Source: a virus. Taken from it: a DNA stretch of 64,000 bases. A program made the translations under genes and the position numbers. A model generated the notes under the pieces. That model did not search any database. It worked only from the letters and a program-made list of their open reading frames with translations, and was not told the DNA's origin. The DNA lies in the IMG/VR virus record IMGVR_UViG_3300036853_000446, positions 186,001 through 250,000 of that record. One strand, 5' to 3'. This document shows positions 24,664 through 33,627 of this stretch, piece by piece; position 1 is the stretch's first letter; each line of letters starts with the position of its first letter.

Positions 24664-27600
24664 ATGGCGAGACCAGAATCGATCGCGGTGGGAGGATTTT
24701 TTCCGACCCCCTCACATCTCATCCCCCTGATCGCTCGACACCTTTCGGTGGGCGATGGGGGCCGCATCTACTACGCCGACCCGTGCGCGGGCGACGGCGC
24801 TGCCATCTACGGCTTACATGAGGCGATGGGTAGTTCCGCGGAGGTCTTCTCGTGCGAGATGGAGGCCGAGCGCCATACGGGTCTCCTGGCTCGCGCCAAC
24901 CTCGACGGTTACAATGCGGCGCAGCGGACGTTGCACGGCGACGCCTTCCGGATCGAGATGTCCGCGGCCATCGGCTGCCTGCTCCTGAATCCCCCCTACG
25001 ACCTCGACTCGGTGCACGGTCGGCTCGAGCAGCGCTTTCTGGAGCGCTTCACGACCGCGCTTTGTGACGGCGGCGTGGTCGTCTTCATCGTTCCCCACTA
25101 TGCGCTCGCGGCATCGGCCAAGACTCTCGCGACCACGTTCGACAACGTCGAATGCTTCCGCTTCCCGAAAGAGGATTTCGCGGCCTTCAAGCAGGTCGTC
25201 GTGTTCGCGTCGAAAACCAAACCGCGACTGTCGCCTGACGCGCTCATCTTGGCGCGAGTCAACGGCTGGGCCAAGACTGTCGCCCGGTGCCCGATCCTGG
25301 GCTCGAAAGAAGACACGCACGAGCTTCACGGCACACACAGCACGCTGACCTGGCAGCTGCGCGAATTTGACCTGAAGGGCCTCATCAGCAAGGCTCGCCC
25401 GTGGCGCGAGTCCCGGTCCAAAGGGGTGGCCGGTGTCCTCACGGTGGTCCCCCACATCCTGCCCGAGATCCCGGTCGAAGACCTGCTGTTCCGTACCTAT
25501 CGGGTTGCAACGGCACCCCGCCCGGCGCACATCGCCGCCGGTATCGCGAGCGGCCTCTTCAACGGACGCGAAGTCTCGAGCGCGACGCCGGGCATGCCGA
25601 ACCTGCTCGTCAAGGGCGTGTTCACTCGCGAGTACGTCACGATCCAGGAGAACGTCAACAGCAAGGGCGAAATCACGGGCGTCACGCAAGTACAGCAACC
25701 CAAGCTCGAAACGACCGTGCTCGACCTTTCGACGAAACGCTACTCGCTGCTCAAACCCGCGGGTTCGGCGACGACATCCGGGATCGACGGGATGGGTATC
25801 GAGGGCCTGCTCGAGCACTACGGGCCGAGCCTCATGAACGTGATGGCGGAGCAGTGCCCGGTCACCTACGACCCGAAGCGCGACGCGACCGGGCTCAGGC
25901 TGGCTCCTGTCGGCCGCCCCCTGTTCCGGGCTCACGAGCACGCAGCCAAGGCCCTGCTGATGTTGCTCGGGGGTCAGGACCTCACCCCGAGCGAACGCAA
26001 AGGCAAGGCCGCCATTCTTCTCGGCGAGATTGGATCGGGGAAGACGGCCACGGTGCTCGCCCTCGGTCAGACGATCGCCAAATGCATCCTGGTGCTCTGC
26101 CCGCCCCACCTACTCGACTCGTGGAAGAACGAGACGAGGGTCGTGCTGCCCGGTGCGGACGTGCGGATCCTGAGTGACCTGAACGACGTCGACGCCCTGG
26201 CCCGTGACCTGGAGCTGCCGAGCGATCGGACCGTCATCGCGGTCCTCTCTCGTGAGGACGGCAAGCTCGGCCACGGCATGGCGGCCGTCGAATACCTGGG
26301 CTGTTGTCCGAAATGCGGCGCGCCCCTGCCCGAAGGAGACCTCGCCAAGAAGCGCGCTCATTGCGACGCCAAGCCCCTGACCTTGGCAGACGACCTGGCA
26401 CGGGCGGCCTTCACGCTCGCTCTCCACGTGGCCCCTCAGGCCCCAGAGGACGGCAACGTCCGGGCCCTTCTCGCCGGGCGTCACCTCGGCCGGTATCTCG
26501 TGAGCCTCGAGGGCCAAAAGAAACGCGCCAAGTGGTCGGGGTTCGATCCCCATTGGGTCCTCACGACGATCGCCACCGTCGTCCAGCGCCTGACGAGCCG
26601 CTTCGATAAGGGCCACGCCGAGTTGCTCGGCGCGCTACTGATGGCCGACTACGACCCGGAGCAGATCGCCACTCTCGCCCGCAAATTCTCCGGCAGCACG
26701 AGCTACGAGCAGCAGGGCCTCGCGCGGGCCCTCACGTGTCTTCTCCCGTTCGGTGGCGAGCTACAAAACGAAGTCCAAAAAGAAACCTACGCGAGCAACG
26801 GCGGCTTCTCTCATTACAAATTCGCGTCGGACGCCGAAACTTTGCGGGAGAAGGGTTTGAGTACGACGATTGGAACGATCGCGCTCGGGGGCGGCCAACT
26901 CCGCCTCAACGACGCCGCGCACGGGTCGGCCAAACTCGCCCTTGGCATTCTGACCCAGCTCGCGGTTCTCGGAAGCTTTCCGCGGGCTAAAGAAGAGTGC
27001 GGCGAAGCACTGTACCAAGCCACCCCGCGGCCTCGTCGGTACCCACTGGCGAAATACATCGCGCGGCGACACCCGAACCTTTTCGACCTCCTCTTGATCG
27101 ACGAGGCCCATGAAAACCAGAACGCCGATTCGGCCCAAAGTAATAGTGCGCACCGTCTGACGGGGCTTGGAATCCCATTCGTGCTCATGACGGGCTCGCT
27201 CATGAACGGCTATGCCGAGTCACTCTTCACGAACATTTGGGCGGTCTCGCCTGACTTCCGCGACGAGTTTAGGCACGACGAAAAGCAGAGATTCAACGAG
27301 CGCTACGGCTACAGCAAACGGATCCTCACGGACAAGGACCGCGAGACCAAAAAAATTGTCTCGTTCGGCACCCAATCCGACCGAGTCGAGCGCGGCGCGA
27401 AGACCGCGGGCAAAGCTCCGGGCCTCCTACCTCTCTTTCTTTTCCGCCACCTGCTCGCGTACGCCGTCACCCTACATAAGGCCGACCTCGCGCTCGATCT
27501 TCCCAAGTGCGCGCACTTTCGACACGAAATCGAGCCGAACGCGACGCAGACCAAAAACTACAAGAGCCTGTTGCGTGCACTGAAGGCGCGGATCAGCCAG

Positions 27601-28359
27601 GACCGCTACTCGACGGAAGGCCTCGCGGGAAAGCTCTTCGGGGCGCTCGCCGAGCTGCCGAGCTACCTCGACCGAGCGACGGGCGACACCGGCAATCAAG
27701 ACGACGGTTCGTACGGGATCTATTACCCGAAAAACGATGGTGGCAAGCTGGTCGCCAAAGCCGAGCCAATGAGTGCCAAGACGATCCTGCCGAAAGAGCA
27801 GTGGATGCTCGACACGGTGCGGGCCGAAATTGCCGAGGGTCGCAACGTGATGGTGTTCTGCTGGCACGTGAACCTACTGCCGCGGCTCGCGCGTCTCTTG
27901 AAAGAGGCGTTGGGAATCGAGTTCCCGGTGCTGCACGCGGACAAGGTTCCGCCCCACAAGCGCGAGGCCTGGATCAACAAGAACGTTCGCGACGTTGGCG
28001 CGCGTGGCATGATCGCCAATCCCGTCGGGATTCAGACGGGTTTGAACAACCTCGTCTATTTCGCTACCGAGATCTGGATGGAGGACCCTGCGTCCAACCC
28101 GACGATCTTCCGTCAGGCCACGGGTCGCGTCGATCGCGTGGGTCAAAAGCTCGAGACCCGCATTCACACGCCGGTCTACGCCGGAACCCTTCAGGTTCAG
28201 CTGCATGACCTGCTGCTCCGAAAGGTGGCCGTCTCGACGGCGACCGACGGGCTCGACAACGAGAGCATGCTCCTGGCGGCCGGCGCCGCGGAGGACGCGA
28301 TGCTGACCGGGCTCTCCATCGGTCGCCAGCTGTGGGACATGATGATGGACGTGAACTGA
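24664..28359 (+). CDS. Adenine-methyltransferase-like / SNF2-DEAD helicase fusion
   Basis: 1231 aa. Residues 1-200 form a class I SAM methyltransferase (ADPCAGDGAA motif I, LLLNPPYD motif IV at about 109-113), DUF6094-like. Residues about 440-1200 form an SF2 helicase: Walker A GEIGSGKTAT at 454, a zinc knuckle CCPKCGAPLPEG near 550, LLIDEAHENQ with DEAH at 813-816, MTGSLMNG, and motif VI RQATGRVDRVGQ at 1150-1161. The architecture recalls phage P1 DarB and methylase-helicase proteins of defence and anti-restriction islands. It may modify or remodel DNA. No frameshift seen. Confidence 0.85.
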   Translation: MARPESIAVGGFFPTPSHLIPLIARHLSVGDGGRIYYADPCAGDGAAIYGLHEAMGSSAEVFSCEMEAERHTGLLARANLDGYNAAQRTLHGDAFRIEMSAAIGCLLLNPPYDLDSVHGRLEQRFLERFTTALCDGGVVVFIVPHYALAASAKTLATTFDNVECFRFPKEDFAAFKQVVVFASKTKPRLSPDALILARVNGWAKTVARCPILGSKEDTHELHGTHSTLTWQLREFDLKGLISKARPWRESRSKGVAGVLTVVPHILPEIPVEDLLFRTYRVATAPRPAHIAAGIASGLFNGREVSSATPGMPNLLVKGVFTREYVTIQENVNSKGEITGVTQVQQPKLETTVLDLSTKRYSLLKPAGSATTSGIDGMGIEGLLEHYGPSLMNVMAEQCPVTYDPKRDATGLRLAPVGRPLFRAHEHAAKALLMLLGGQDLTPSERKGKAAILLGEIGSGKTATVLALGQTIAKCILVLCPPHLLDSWKNETRVVLPGADVRILSDLNDVDALARDLELPSDRTVIAVLSREDGKLGHGMAAVEYLGCCPKCGAPLPEGDLAKKRAHCDAKPLTLADDLARAAFTLALHVAPQAPEDGNVRALLAGRHLGRYLVSLEGQKKRAKWSGFDPHWVLTTIATVVQRLTSRFDKGHAELLGALLMADYDPEQIATLARKFSGSTSYEQQGLARALTCLLPFGGELQNEVQKETYASNGGFSHYKFASDAETLREKGLSTTIGTIALGGGQLRLNDAAHGSAKLALGILTQLAVLGSFPRAKEECGEALYQATPRPRRYPLAKYIARRHPNLFDLLLIDEAHENQNADSAQSNSAHRLTGLGIPFVLMTGSLMNGYAESLFTNIWAVSPDFRDEFRHDEKQRFNERYGYSKRILTDKDRETKKIVSFGTQSDRVERGAKTAGKAPGLLPLFLFRHLLAYAVTLHKADLALDLPKCAHFRHEIEPNATQTKNYKSLLRALKARISQDRYSTEGLAGKLFGALAELPSYLDRATGDTGNQDDGSYGIYYPKNDGGKLVAKAEPMSAKTILPKEQWMLDTVRAEIAEGRNVMVFCWHVNLLPRLARLLKEALGIEFPVLHADKVPPHKREAWINKNVRDVGARGMIANPVGIQTGLNNLVYFATEIWMEDPASNPTIFRQATGRVDRVGQKLETRIHTPVYAGTLQVQLHDLLLRKVAVSTATDGLDNESMLLAAGAAEDAMLTGLSIGRQLWDMMMDVN

Positions 28360-28371
28360 CAGAGGGCTAGG

Positions 28372-28403
28372 TCTCCTCGGTGTAGAGGCTATCGAGGAGA
28401 CCC
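28372..28403 (+). promoter_or_regulatory. Motif A inside a 9-bp inverted repeat
   Basis: GGTCTCCTC (about 28371-28379) and GAGGAGACC (about 28395-28403) flank the GGTGTA core at 28379-28384, which ends 24 nt before ATG 28409. The 3' arm GAGGAG doubles as a possible Shine-Dalgarno, though it is rather close. Confidence 0.5.
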
Positions 28404-28408
28404 AGCCC

Positions 28409-28606
28409 ATGCGTGACATTTGGCAACTGAGCAAGATTTCGAAGAGCCACCCCCAGGACGCCAACCCCCCTCGAGAGATGACGGTCGCGGATTTCAGGGT
28501 CCCCTTCCGTCACACCCTCGCGCTGTGGTTCGCGAAATGGGAAGTTCCCATCGTGGTCACCCTCGCGGGGCTCGCGATCCTCGCGACCTTCTGGTGGCTT
28601 CCGTAG
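28409..28606 (+). CDS. Small single-span membrane protein, 65 aa
   Basis: Hydrophilic N-terminus, then one membrane segment at about residues 46-64 (VPIVVTLAGLAILATFWWLP) ending at the C-terminus, as in tail-anchored proteins. Preceded by motif A. Function unknown. Confidence 0.65.
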   Translation: MRDIWQLSKISKSHPQDANPPREMTVADFRVPFRHTLALWFAKWEVPIVVTLAGLAILATFWWLP

Positions 28607-28622
28607 CGGAGACGTGAAGACG

Positions 28623-28895
28623 TCAGCACGTGACCACGATGGCCACCTTGGGCGGCCACTCTAAATCGGCGGCCGCCATGGCAGCCTCGGGCGTGCCAAA
28701 GCGTCGAGGCCAAGTAACGTTCGAGTTCCGTCGACCCTGCTTCAGACACCGATCGTGGGGCTCCGGGGACCAGGCCGTCCACATGCGGGCATTGGGGAGA
28801 CATGGGTTCGCGTAAGGCGTGCGATCGTCCCAAATGACCACCGCTCCGTCAGAGCGCTCCCATCGGCGCTCGTGAACCTTCTGCCAAGGATTCAC
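28623..28895 (-). CDS. Hypothetical protein, 90 aa
   Basis: Small protein with ERSDGAVVIWDDRTPYANP, WTAWSPEP and WPRRFGTPEAAMAAADLEWP, a pattern typical of small phage orphans. No catalytic motif. It begins 4 nt after the 28900 gene ends, so the two form an operon. Confidence 0.6.
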   Translation of the reverse strand: MNPWQKVHERRWERSDGAVVIWDDRTPYANPCLPNARMWTAWSPEPHDRCLKQGRRNSNVTWPRRFGTPEAAMAAADLEWPPKVAIVVTC

Positions 28896-28899
28896 GCCG

Positions 28900-29232
28900 C
28901 TACCATGGCTGCTGGGGCGACGTCCGCTCGATCAGCGCGTCGACGCCCCCGCGCAACAGGTCAGGCCAATCCGCCCTCGGCACTCCCTCGATAGCCTTTT
29001 GCAAAACGTTCGCCACGAATGCCCGATCCATGCCCTCGTTATCGCAGGTGGCTCCGTCCGCAGTCTCCGCGAATCGAAGCGTCCCGAAGCCAGCGCTGCG
29101 CGTCTCCCACTCGAGCCAGAGAACCCGAGAATTCGTTCTCACCGTCTGAACGTCGACGATCATGAAGTCCAGGCGTACCTTCGCGATCCCCTTCAACGGC
29201 GGGGACCTTACCACCGACAGATTCGCAGTCAT
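28900..29232 (-). CDS. Hypothetical protein, 110 aa
   Basis: ATG 29232 follows a strong Shine-Dalgarno (GGGGAGG), which favours it over the longer frame to 29286. Contains VRLDFMIVDVQTVRTNSRVL and FAETADGATCDNEGMDRAFV. Unknown function; first gene of an operon with 28623. Confidence 0.65.
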   Translation of the reverse strand: MTANLSVVRSPPLKGIAKVRLDFMIVDVQTVRTNSRVLWLEWETRSAGFGTLRFAETADGATCDNEGMDRAFVANVLQKAIEGVPRADWPDLLRGGVDALIERTSPQQPW

Positions 29233-29436
29233 TGCGACCTCCCCGTGTGAAATGGCAACCCTACAAAGCCCCTGGGGCAAAAGCAAGATCCCCTGGAGTT
29301 TGGATCAACGGCAGACAAAGGAGAAGCCATGGTCTAAACCTGTGGATCTCAGTCAACATCGCGGCACCCATGCGACGCGAATACCAATGTAGGTTTTTGG
29401 AGTCTATTGACGCCATCGATCGCGATTATGTCAAAG

Positions 29437-29724
29437 CTACGGACGATTCAGTGGTTCTCCGATGATCGCCAAGAGGGCTGTCAAATTGATCTTCGCACCT
29501 GCCTCCGGAGCGATCAGGTGGCCATCCTCGAACCTCCACCTCGACTCCCTGTGCGTCGAGTCTTTGATGTTGGGACGATCGTCGACCTCTGCCCTAAGAA
29601 TGGTGACGTGCTTGGGGGCACTAATGGCAAGCTTGACCCCACCTCGGTGAGTCTCAACGACGACGATCTCGATGTCGTCCCCGATTAAAACGCGCTCCAT
29701 CTTTTTGCGGTAGAAGACCAGCAT
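29437..29724 (-). CDS. csrA: CsrA/RsmA-like RNA-binding regulator
   Basis: 95 aa. The first 60 residues match CsrA strand by strand: [51 protein letters not shown] (E. coli: [32 protein letters not shown]). The RNA-binding R44-region is present (ILRAEV). An extra 35-aa C-terminal tail follows. CsrA binds GGA in leader RNAs and blocks or alters translation. GGATAGG precedes the ATG. Its presence beside many mRNAs with little leader is notable. Confidence 0.85.
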   Translation of the reverse strand: MLVFYRKKMERVLIGDDIEIVVVETHRGGVKLAISAPKHVTILRAEVDDRPNIKDSTHRESRWRFEDGHLIAPEAGAKINLTALLAIIGEPLNRP

Positions 29725-29912
29725 CCTATCCGTTGTCACTTTACAGGGCCGCCCGCCAGCATCAGGGACACCCATTTGATGGTTTTGTCTACGTTTCGAA
29801 AATCCATGCACTCCCCCACCCCAGCCCGCGGTCTCTGCACTTCCGATTTCACCGACATCTCACACGATTGATAACCCAGCGCGGTCTTCGCGCGCGGTGT
29901 CACAGGGTCGTA

Positions 29913-30260
29913 TTGGGGGTTATCCACCCACCCTCAATTCGATTTCAAAGGGTCGTCAAACAGCTCGTCGAAGGTGACCTCTCCCTCTTTGCCGAGATCA
30001 GTCAGGACGTCGCGTTCGTCCCGTCTTCCGTCGTCGCCGGAGACCTATTCGTTGCCAGCAACGGAACCGCCAGTTGCAATTGGTACGAGGTCATCGAACC
30101 GGCGCTAGATGACCTCGTCTTCGTTCGACTCTTTTCTTGGGCGTTTCGGCAGGGCGAGTACGACCATGTGGAGCTGGACCACCTGGCAGCGCGTGTCACA
30201 CGTCGCCTTTTCGAGCGCGCGAGGGCGAACGGGTTTCGATCGGTGCGGCTCTTCAATTGA
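29913..30260 (+). CDS. Hypothetical protein, 115 aa, TTG start
   Basis: FQRVVKQLVEGDLSLFAEIS, SSVVAGDLFVASNGTASCNW and ARVTRRLFERARANGFRSVR look like a real alpha/beta protein. No ATG fits. TTG 29913 is chosen because a motif-A variant (GCGGTGTC) lies 11 nt upstream. An ATAACCC/GGGTTAT inverted repeat surrounds this start. Confidence 0.5.
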   Translation: MGVIHPPSIRFQRVVKQLVEGDLSLFAEISQDVAFVPSSVVAGDLFVASNGTASCNWYEVIEPALDDLVFVRLFSWAFRQGEYDHVELDHLAARVTRRLFERARANGFRSVRLFN

Positions 30261-30495
30261 CGCGGGTTCGTCGCGGCTTGGCGGCGGCGTCCACGATGCC
30301 GAGCAAGGCTTCGCCAGCAACTGCCGGGGTATCCTGAAGTCGAGAGGCTGATATCTCGACGACCCTCAGGAGAGCTGACAGGTTCTTGCCGAGAGAGCCT
30401 TGCCCGCCCCTCTTGCAGAGGTATCGGCAGTGGTGAAGGAAATCAAACAGTTCGCTTCTTTCCGTCTTCGGGAGGCTTCCGAGAAATTTATCCAT
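30253..30495 (-). CDS. Hypothetical helical protein, 80 aa
   Basis: LPKTERSELFDFLHHCRYLC and NLSALLRVVEISASRLQDTP suggest a helical bundle. Divergent from the 30512 gene, 16 nt away. Unknown function. Confidence 0.55.
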   Translation of the reverse strand: MDKFLGSLPKTERSELFDFLHHCRYLCKRGGQGSLGKNLSALLRVVEISASRLQDTPAVAGEALLGIVDAAAKPRRTRVN

Positions 30496-30511
30496 TTGGT
30501 ATCGTGTCAGT

Positions 30512-30991
30512 ATGACTCGATCGAAAGAACATGCCGCTCATAACGACGAGCCTGTAAAGCCCTTGAACGAGATGCCGCCACCCGGCTCGGAAGATCTTCG
30601 CCGGATAACCATTCGACTCAACATCGCAAGCGCGGGCAACGGTCTGCCCTCGAGGACTCTCGAGGAACTCACCGCGATCGCCCGTCGCGGCACGCCCGTC
30701 GATATCTACACGGAGGCGGGCGGCGTCGATCGCCCCGTTGGTCGTGCCCTCCGTTACGAAATGTCAGGCGACGATCTGTGGGCCATTTGCGACCTGGATG
30801 TCGGGGCCCAAAGGGCACGAGCGGCAGCAGTCTTGGCGCGGCAACCGGACGGGATTCTGAAGTTGGCCGCGGTGTGGCTCACCGATCTGGAGCGGCCGAT
30901 GATCGAAACCGTCGGCGCGGGCCTCACGTATCCAGAAGCCCAGCAATACGCGCTCGGGCGCTCAGCGTGGAAGCGACGGGGCACGTCGTGA
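30512..30991 (+). CDS. Hypothetical protein, 159 aa
   Basis: Beta-rich core: DLRRITIRLNIASAGNGLPS, TPVDIYTEAGGVDRPVGRAL, LAAVWLTDLERPMIETVGAG. The start is preceded by an extended -10-like TGGTATCGT 6 nt before ATG, again leaving almost no leader. Function unknown. Confidence 0.6.
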   Translation: MTRSKEHAAHNDEPVKPLNEMPPPGSEDLRRITIRLNIASAGNGLPSRTLEELTAIARRGTPVDIYTEAGGVDRPVGRALRYEMSGDDLWAICDLDVGAQRARAAAVLARQPDGILKLAAVWLTDLERPMIETVGAGLTYPEAQQYALGRSAWKRRGTS

Positions 30992-31022
30992 CCCTTAGGA
31001 GTATTCTGGCGACCCGCGCCAC

Positions 31023-31217
31023 TCAGGGGAAGACGGGCAGAGAGTCCCGGTTCCCCTCCACCATCGCGAGCCCGTGGATGCGTAGCAGCAGGGCTTCCAG
31101 CTCGTCCCGCTTGTCCTGGTAGGACACCTTCATGCAGCGGAGCCGGGCGCCGATCTCGTGCCGTTGCAGCTCCTCGATGCGCTCGAGGATGATCGTCTCG
31201 ATTTGGCTCTGGTCCAT
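31023..31217 (-). CDS. Small helical protein, 64 aa
   Basis: MDQSQIETIILERIEELQRH then KVSYQDKRDELEALLLRIHG: two helices, possibly a coiled coil. ATG 31217 has GGAAGGGG upstream and is preferred over 31265. No family recognised. Confidence 0.55.
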   Translation of the reverse strand: MDQSQIETIILERIEELQRHEIGARLRCMKVSYQDKRDELEALLLRIHGLAMVEGNRDSLPVFP

Positions 31218-31325
31218 TTCTACCCCTTCCTGGAAACCACCTACAAACTGGGTTGCGAAGAGCACACCCTAAAGTCAGATCTCAAATCGGTGTCGCGCGG
31301 GTTAGACCGAGCGCCGGTCGCAGTA

Positions 31326-31595
31326 TCAAGGCAGGCCGACACCGTGCGGCGCGAGACTCGCCTTCAGCCGGTCGTATTTCGCCTGCAAGGCCATCAGATT
31401 CTTTGAGGAGCGGTCATTGTCCGCGTTGCTGCCCAAGTCGTCAACGGACTGTAAGGCAGTGAGCCCGTCACGCAGCGTTTCGACTTGTTTGCGGGTCTCC
31501 TCGAGGGTTTGAGGCTCTCCCAATGCGAGTGCCTCATCCCCTTTCTTAAGGCGCAAAATATCCCGCGCGCTGGGTCCGGTGCGTCGGTGTTCCAT
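31326..31595 (-). CDS. Hypothetical coiled-coil protein, 89 aa
   Basis: TLEETRKQVETLRDGLTALQ and LMALQAKYDRLKASLAP are amphipathic helices. Preceded by motif A at 10 nt, with no Shine-Dalgarno. It may form an operon with 31023, though the gap is 108 nt. Confidence 0.6.
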   Translation of the reverse strand: MEHRRTGPSARDILRLKKGDEALALGEPQTLEETRKQVETLRDGLTALQSVDDLGSNADNDRSSKNLMALQAKYDRLKASLAPHGVGLP

Positions 31596-31605
31596 GGTTG
31601 GCCCC

Positions 31606-31611
31606 TACACC
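31606..31611 (-). promoter_or_regulatory. Motif A upstream of the 31595 gene
   Basis: GCCGGTGTAG on the minus strand ends 10 nt before ATG 31595. Confidence 0.6.
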
Positions 31612-31827
31612 GGCTGATTCGTGGTACCGTGACTTGGGCCTGTGCGACGCCGTTTGGCCGCATTACTCCGAGGCAAAAAAAATAGAGGTTCTACCACACC
31701 CCTCGCCCATACATAAGTCGTAACACCGTCATGGACCCGCCTAAACAGGAGTAGTACGGGTAACGCACGGGAACTGGTTGACGGTGACCGTCTGAACCGA
31801 AAGCCTTCCCGAGTTAGGGGTCCTGCG

Positions 31828-32202
31828 GTGCCGAAGAAATACTCGACTGCCAAGAAGACCGCCCTCCTGAAGAAACTGGAGGTGCAAGATCCAACAACCG
31901 TGGCCAGGACGAGCGGCGTGCATATTGGCACCTTGAGGCGTCTTGCCAGCGACGCCGGCTTGACCTTGGTCGACGGGCGCCGAAAGCCTTCTGCTCAGAA
32001 GGAGAAAGTGCCCTCCGTAAAGAAGCCGTCCCTCACTAATGGACACCGTACGACGTCAGCCGTCTCCGCCTCGCTCACCCAGAATGGCCTAAAGATCGCC
32101 ATCCATGGGCTCGAGGAATACATTCGCAAGTGCGTGCGGGAAGAGGTCGGCTCGGTCCTGCGCTCGGAGATAATGGCCATGGCCGCTAGTTTGAAACGCT
32201 GA
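31828..32202 (+). CDS. HTH DNA-binding protein, 124 aa
   Basis: GTG 31828 start (VPKKYSTAKKTALLKKLEVQ). Residues 10-50 (VQDPTTVARTSGVHIGTLRR) look like a transposase/Trp-repressor-type helix-turn-helix. A Lys/Ser/Pro linker leads to a C-terminal helix (IRKCVREEVGSVLRSEIMAM). Probably a regulator. No motif A upstream. Confidence 0.55.
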   Translation: MPKKYSTAKKTALLKKLEVQDPTTVARTSGVHIGTLRRLASDAGLTLVDGRRKPSAQKEKVPSVKKPSLTNGHRTTSAVSASLTQNGLKIAIHGLEEYIRKCVREEVGSVLRSEIMAMAASLKR

Positions 32203-32273
32203 CCGCCAAGGCTTCAATGGCTGGGTGAGCCTACTCCTCTGCGACGCCGCGAGATGACGGCGATGAAGCCAGT

Positions 32274-32468
32274 TTATAGCCAGCCGCGGAACCAGGTAAG
32301 CTGAATATCGAAATACCGAATTACCGTATCGAGCGCGACGCCCACGGAGAACAATACGAGGGCCAGAAACCAAAAGAAGCGGTCCGAGTTGACCCAACGC
32401 CAGGCCCGCTCCCAGAACGGAGAACGGAACGTGGACTCGTCAGCATGATCATCGTCTGAGGGCGGCAT
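32274..32468 (-). CDS. Small single-span membrane protein, 64 aa
   Basis: MPPSDDDHADESTFRSPFWE then one membrane segment (RFFWFLALVLFSVGVALDTV, residues about 30-50) and a short aromatic tail. The start is revealed by motif A 9 nt upstream; the gene overlaps the end of no other reading frame. Unknown role. Confidence 0.6.
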   Translation of the reverse strand: MPPSDDDHADESTFRSPFWERAWRWVNSDRFFWFLALVLFSVGVALDTVIRYFDIQLTWFRGWL

Positions 32469-32477
32469 CCCCTGCCG

Positions 32478-32483
32478 TACACC
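32478..32483 (-). promoter_or_regulatory. Motif A upstream of the 32468 gene
   Basis: GCGGTGTACG on the minus strand ends 9 nt before ATG 32468, immediately before the stop of the 33537 gene, so the small gene has an independent start. Confidence 0.55.
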
Positions 32484-32487
32484 GCGA

Positions 32488-33537
32488 TCAGCCGGCCTTC
32501 TCTGGCAGATGCTCGAGCCGCTTGTACGGGAGGATTTGGATTGGCTTCCGCAAGCTGAGCCCGGGACCGTAGGCTTGGTTCTTCCAGTGTCCTTTGACCA
32601 GCTGCTGAAAGTCGGGGCTTTTCCGATCACCGGCGAGGAAGGCCCGGACGTAGGGGCGCGCGTCGATGTCGATCTCGGTTGGGTCGAGGAACACATTGAA
32701 GCTCGGACCACCCTTGGCGGCCTTCTTACCCGCCCTGGCCGTTGGCTCGAGCTTCCGCTTCGAGGTCTTGCCCGAGGCGAGATCAAGGCACAGAGATACG
32801 ATGAGCCGCGTGACGAGACGGCGGACCCGCAAGTCGTGGTCGTCCATCTCCCAGCCGATCCCAAAATATTCGTCCTCGGGAATGACCGTGCCCGCGATGA
32901 GTTCGTCAACATGGCGGTTCATCTCCCACAACATCAGATCCGCTCGCGTCATGCAGATCCAGCGCCAGTACTCGCCCGGGGGCAGCGCCGCATCTGCGCC
33001 GTCGCGCTCGGGCGTCACGTTGACAACGTGCACGAAGACGCCGATGGCAGGCCGAAGCTTGCCCTCTGCATTCGTGATCTCGATGAGGCCGTCGGGCAGC
33101 TCGATATAGAAGGCACGAAACGGAGGCTTCACGTGTTCGGCCATGTCGACCGAAACGTTGGTGGCCATGAACGCGGCGGTGCGCTTATGACCGAGGCGGT
33201 AGACGGGCAAGCCCTCGCCAAACCAACGGGCGCCGCCCAACATGAGGATGACTGCGTCCGCGAGCTTCATCTGCTCCGACATGACGAAATGCCGCTCGGG
33301 TTCGTTTCGGAGACTCTCGACGTAATCGACCCAGTTGTCTCGCGCGGCTTCGTCGGACGACGTCGTCCGGTAGGTGTGGCTCCACATGGCCTCGCCAATC
33401 TGGGCGATCGTGGACTTGCTGATACCCTCGACCTTGGCATCACGCACCTGGGAGGAATACTGGCGGAGGCGAGCCTGAGCCACGAGTTGCTCTTGCTTCG
33501 TGACGAAGCGGACGGGCAGTTCGCTGGCTTTCGTCAT
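32488..33537 (-). CDS. Conserved hypothetical protein, 349 aa (HWKNQAYGPG type)
   Basis: Helical N-terminal two-thirds, then VRRLVTRLIVSLCLDLASG, a basic linker, NVFLDPTEIDIDA and the C-terminal LVKGHWKNQAYGPGLSLRKP. The VRGH(W/F)--Q--GPG--- end is recurrent in phage and prophage proteins of unknown function. Monocistronic by spacing. No known catalytic residues. Confidence 0.65.
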   Translation of the reverse strand: MTKASELPVRFVTKQEQLVAQARLRQYSSQVRDAKVEGISKSTIAQIGEAMWSHTYRTTSSDEAARDNWVDYVESLRNEPERHFVMSEQMKLADAVILMLGGARWFGEGLPVYRLGHKRTAAFMATNVSVDMAEHVKPPFRAFYIELPDGLIEITNAEGKLRPAIGVFVHVVNVTPERDGADAALPPGEYWRWICMTRADLMLWEMNRHVDELIAGTVIPEDEYFGIGWEMDDHDLRVRRLVTRLIVSLCLDLASGKTSKRKLEPTARAGKKAAKGGPSFNVFLDPTEIDIDARPYVRAFLAGDRKSPDFQQLVKGHWKNQAYGPGLSLRKPIQILPYKRLEHLPEKAG

Positions 33538-33627
33538 GACTTCCGGAAGTCCCTCGAGGGAAGATTACCGTGAGATCAGCGCCACCGGGAGACCCAAAGT
33601 AAGCGTGTAGGGCTCGGGCGCCGCGCT

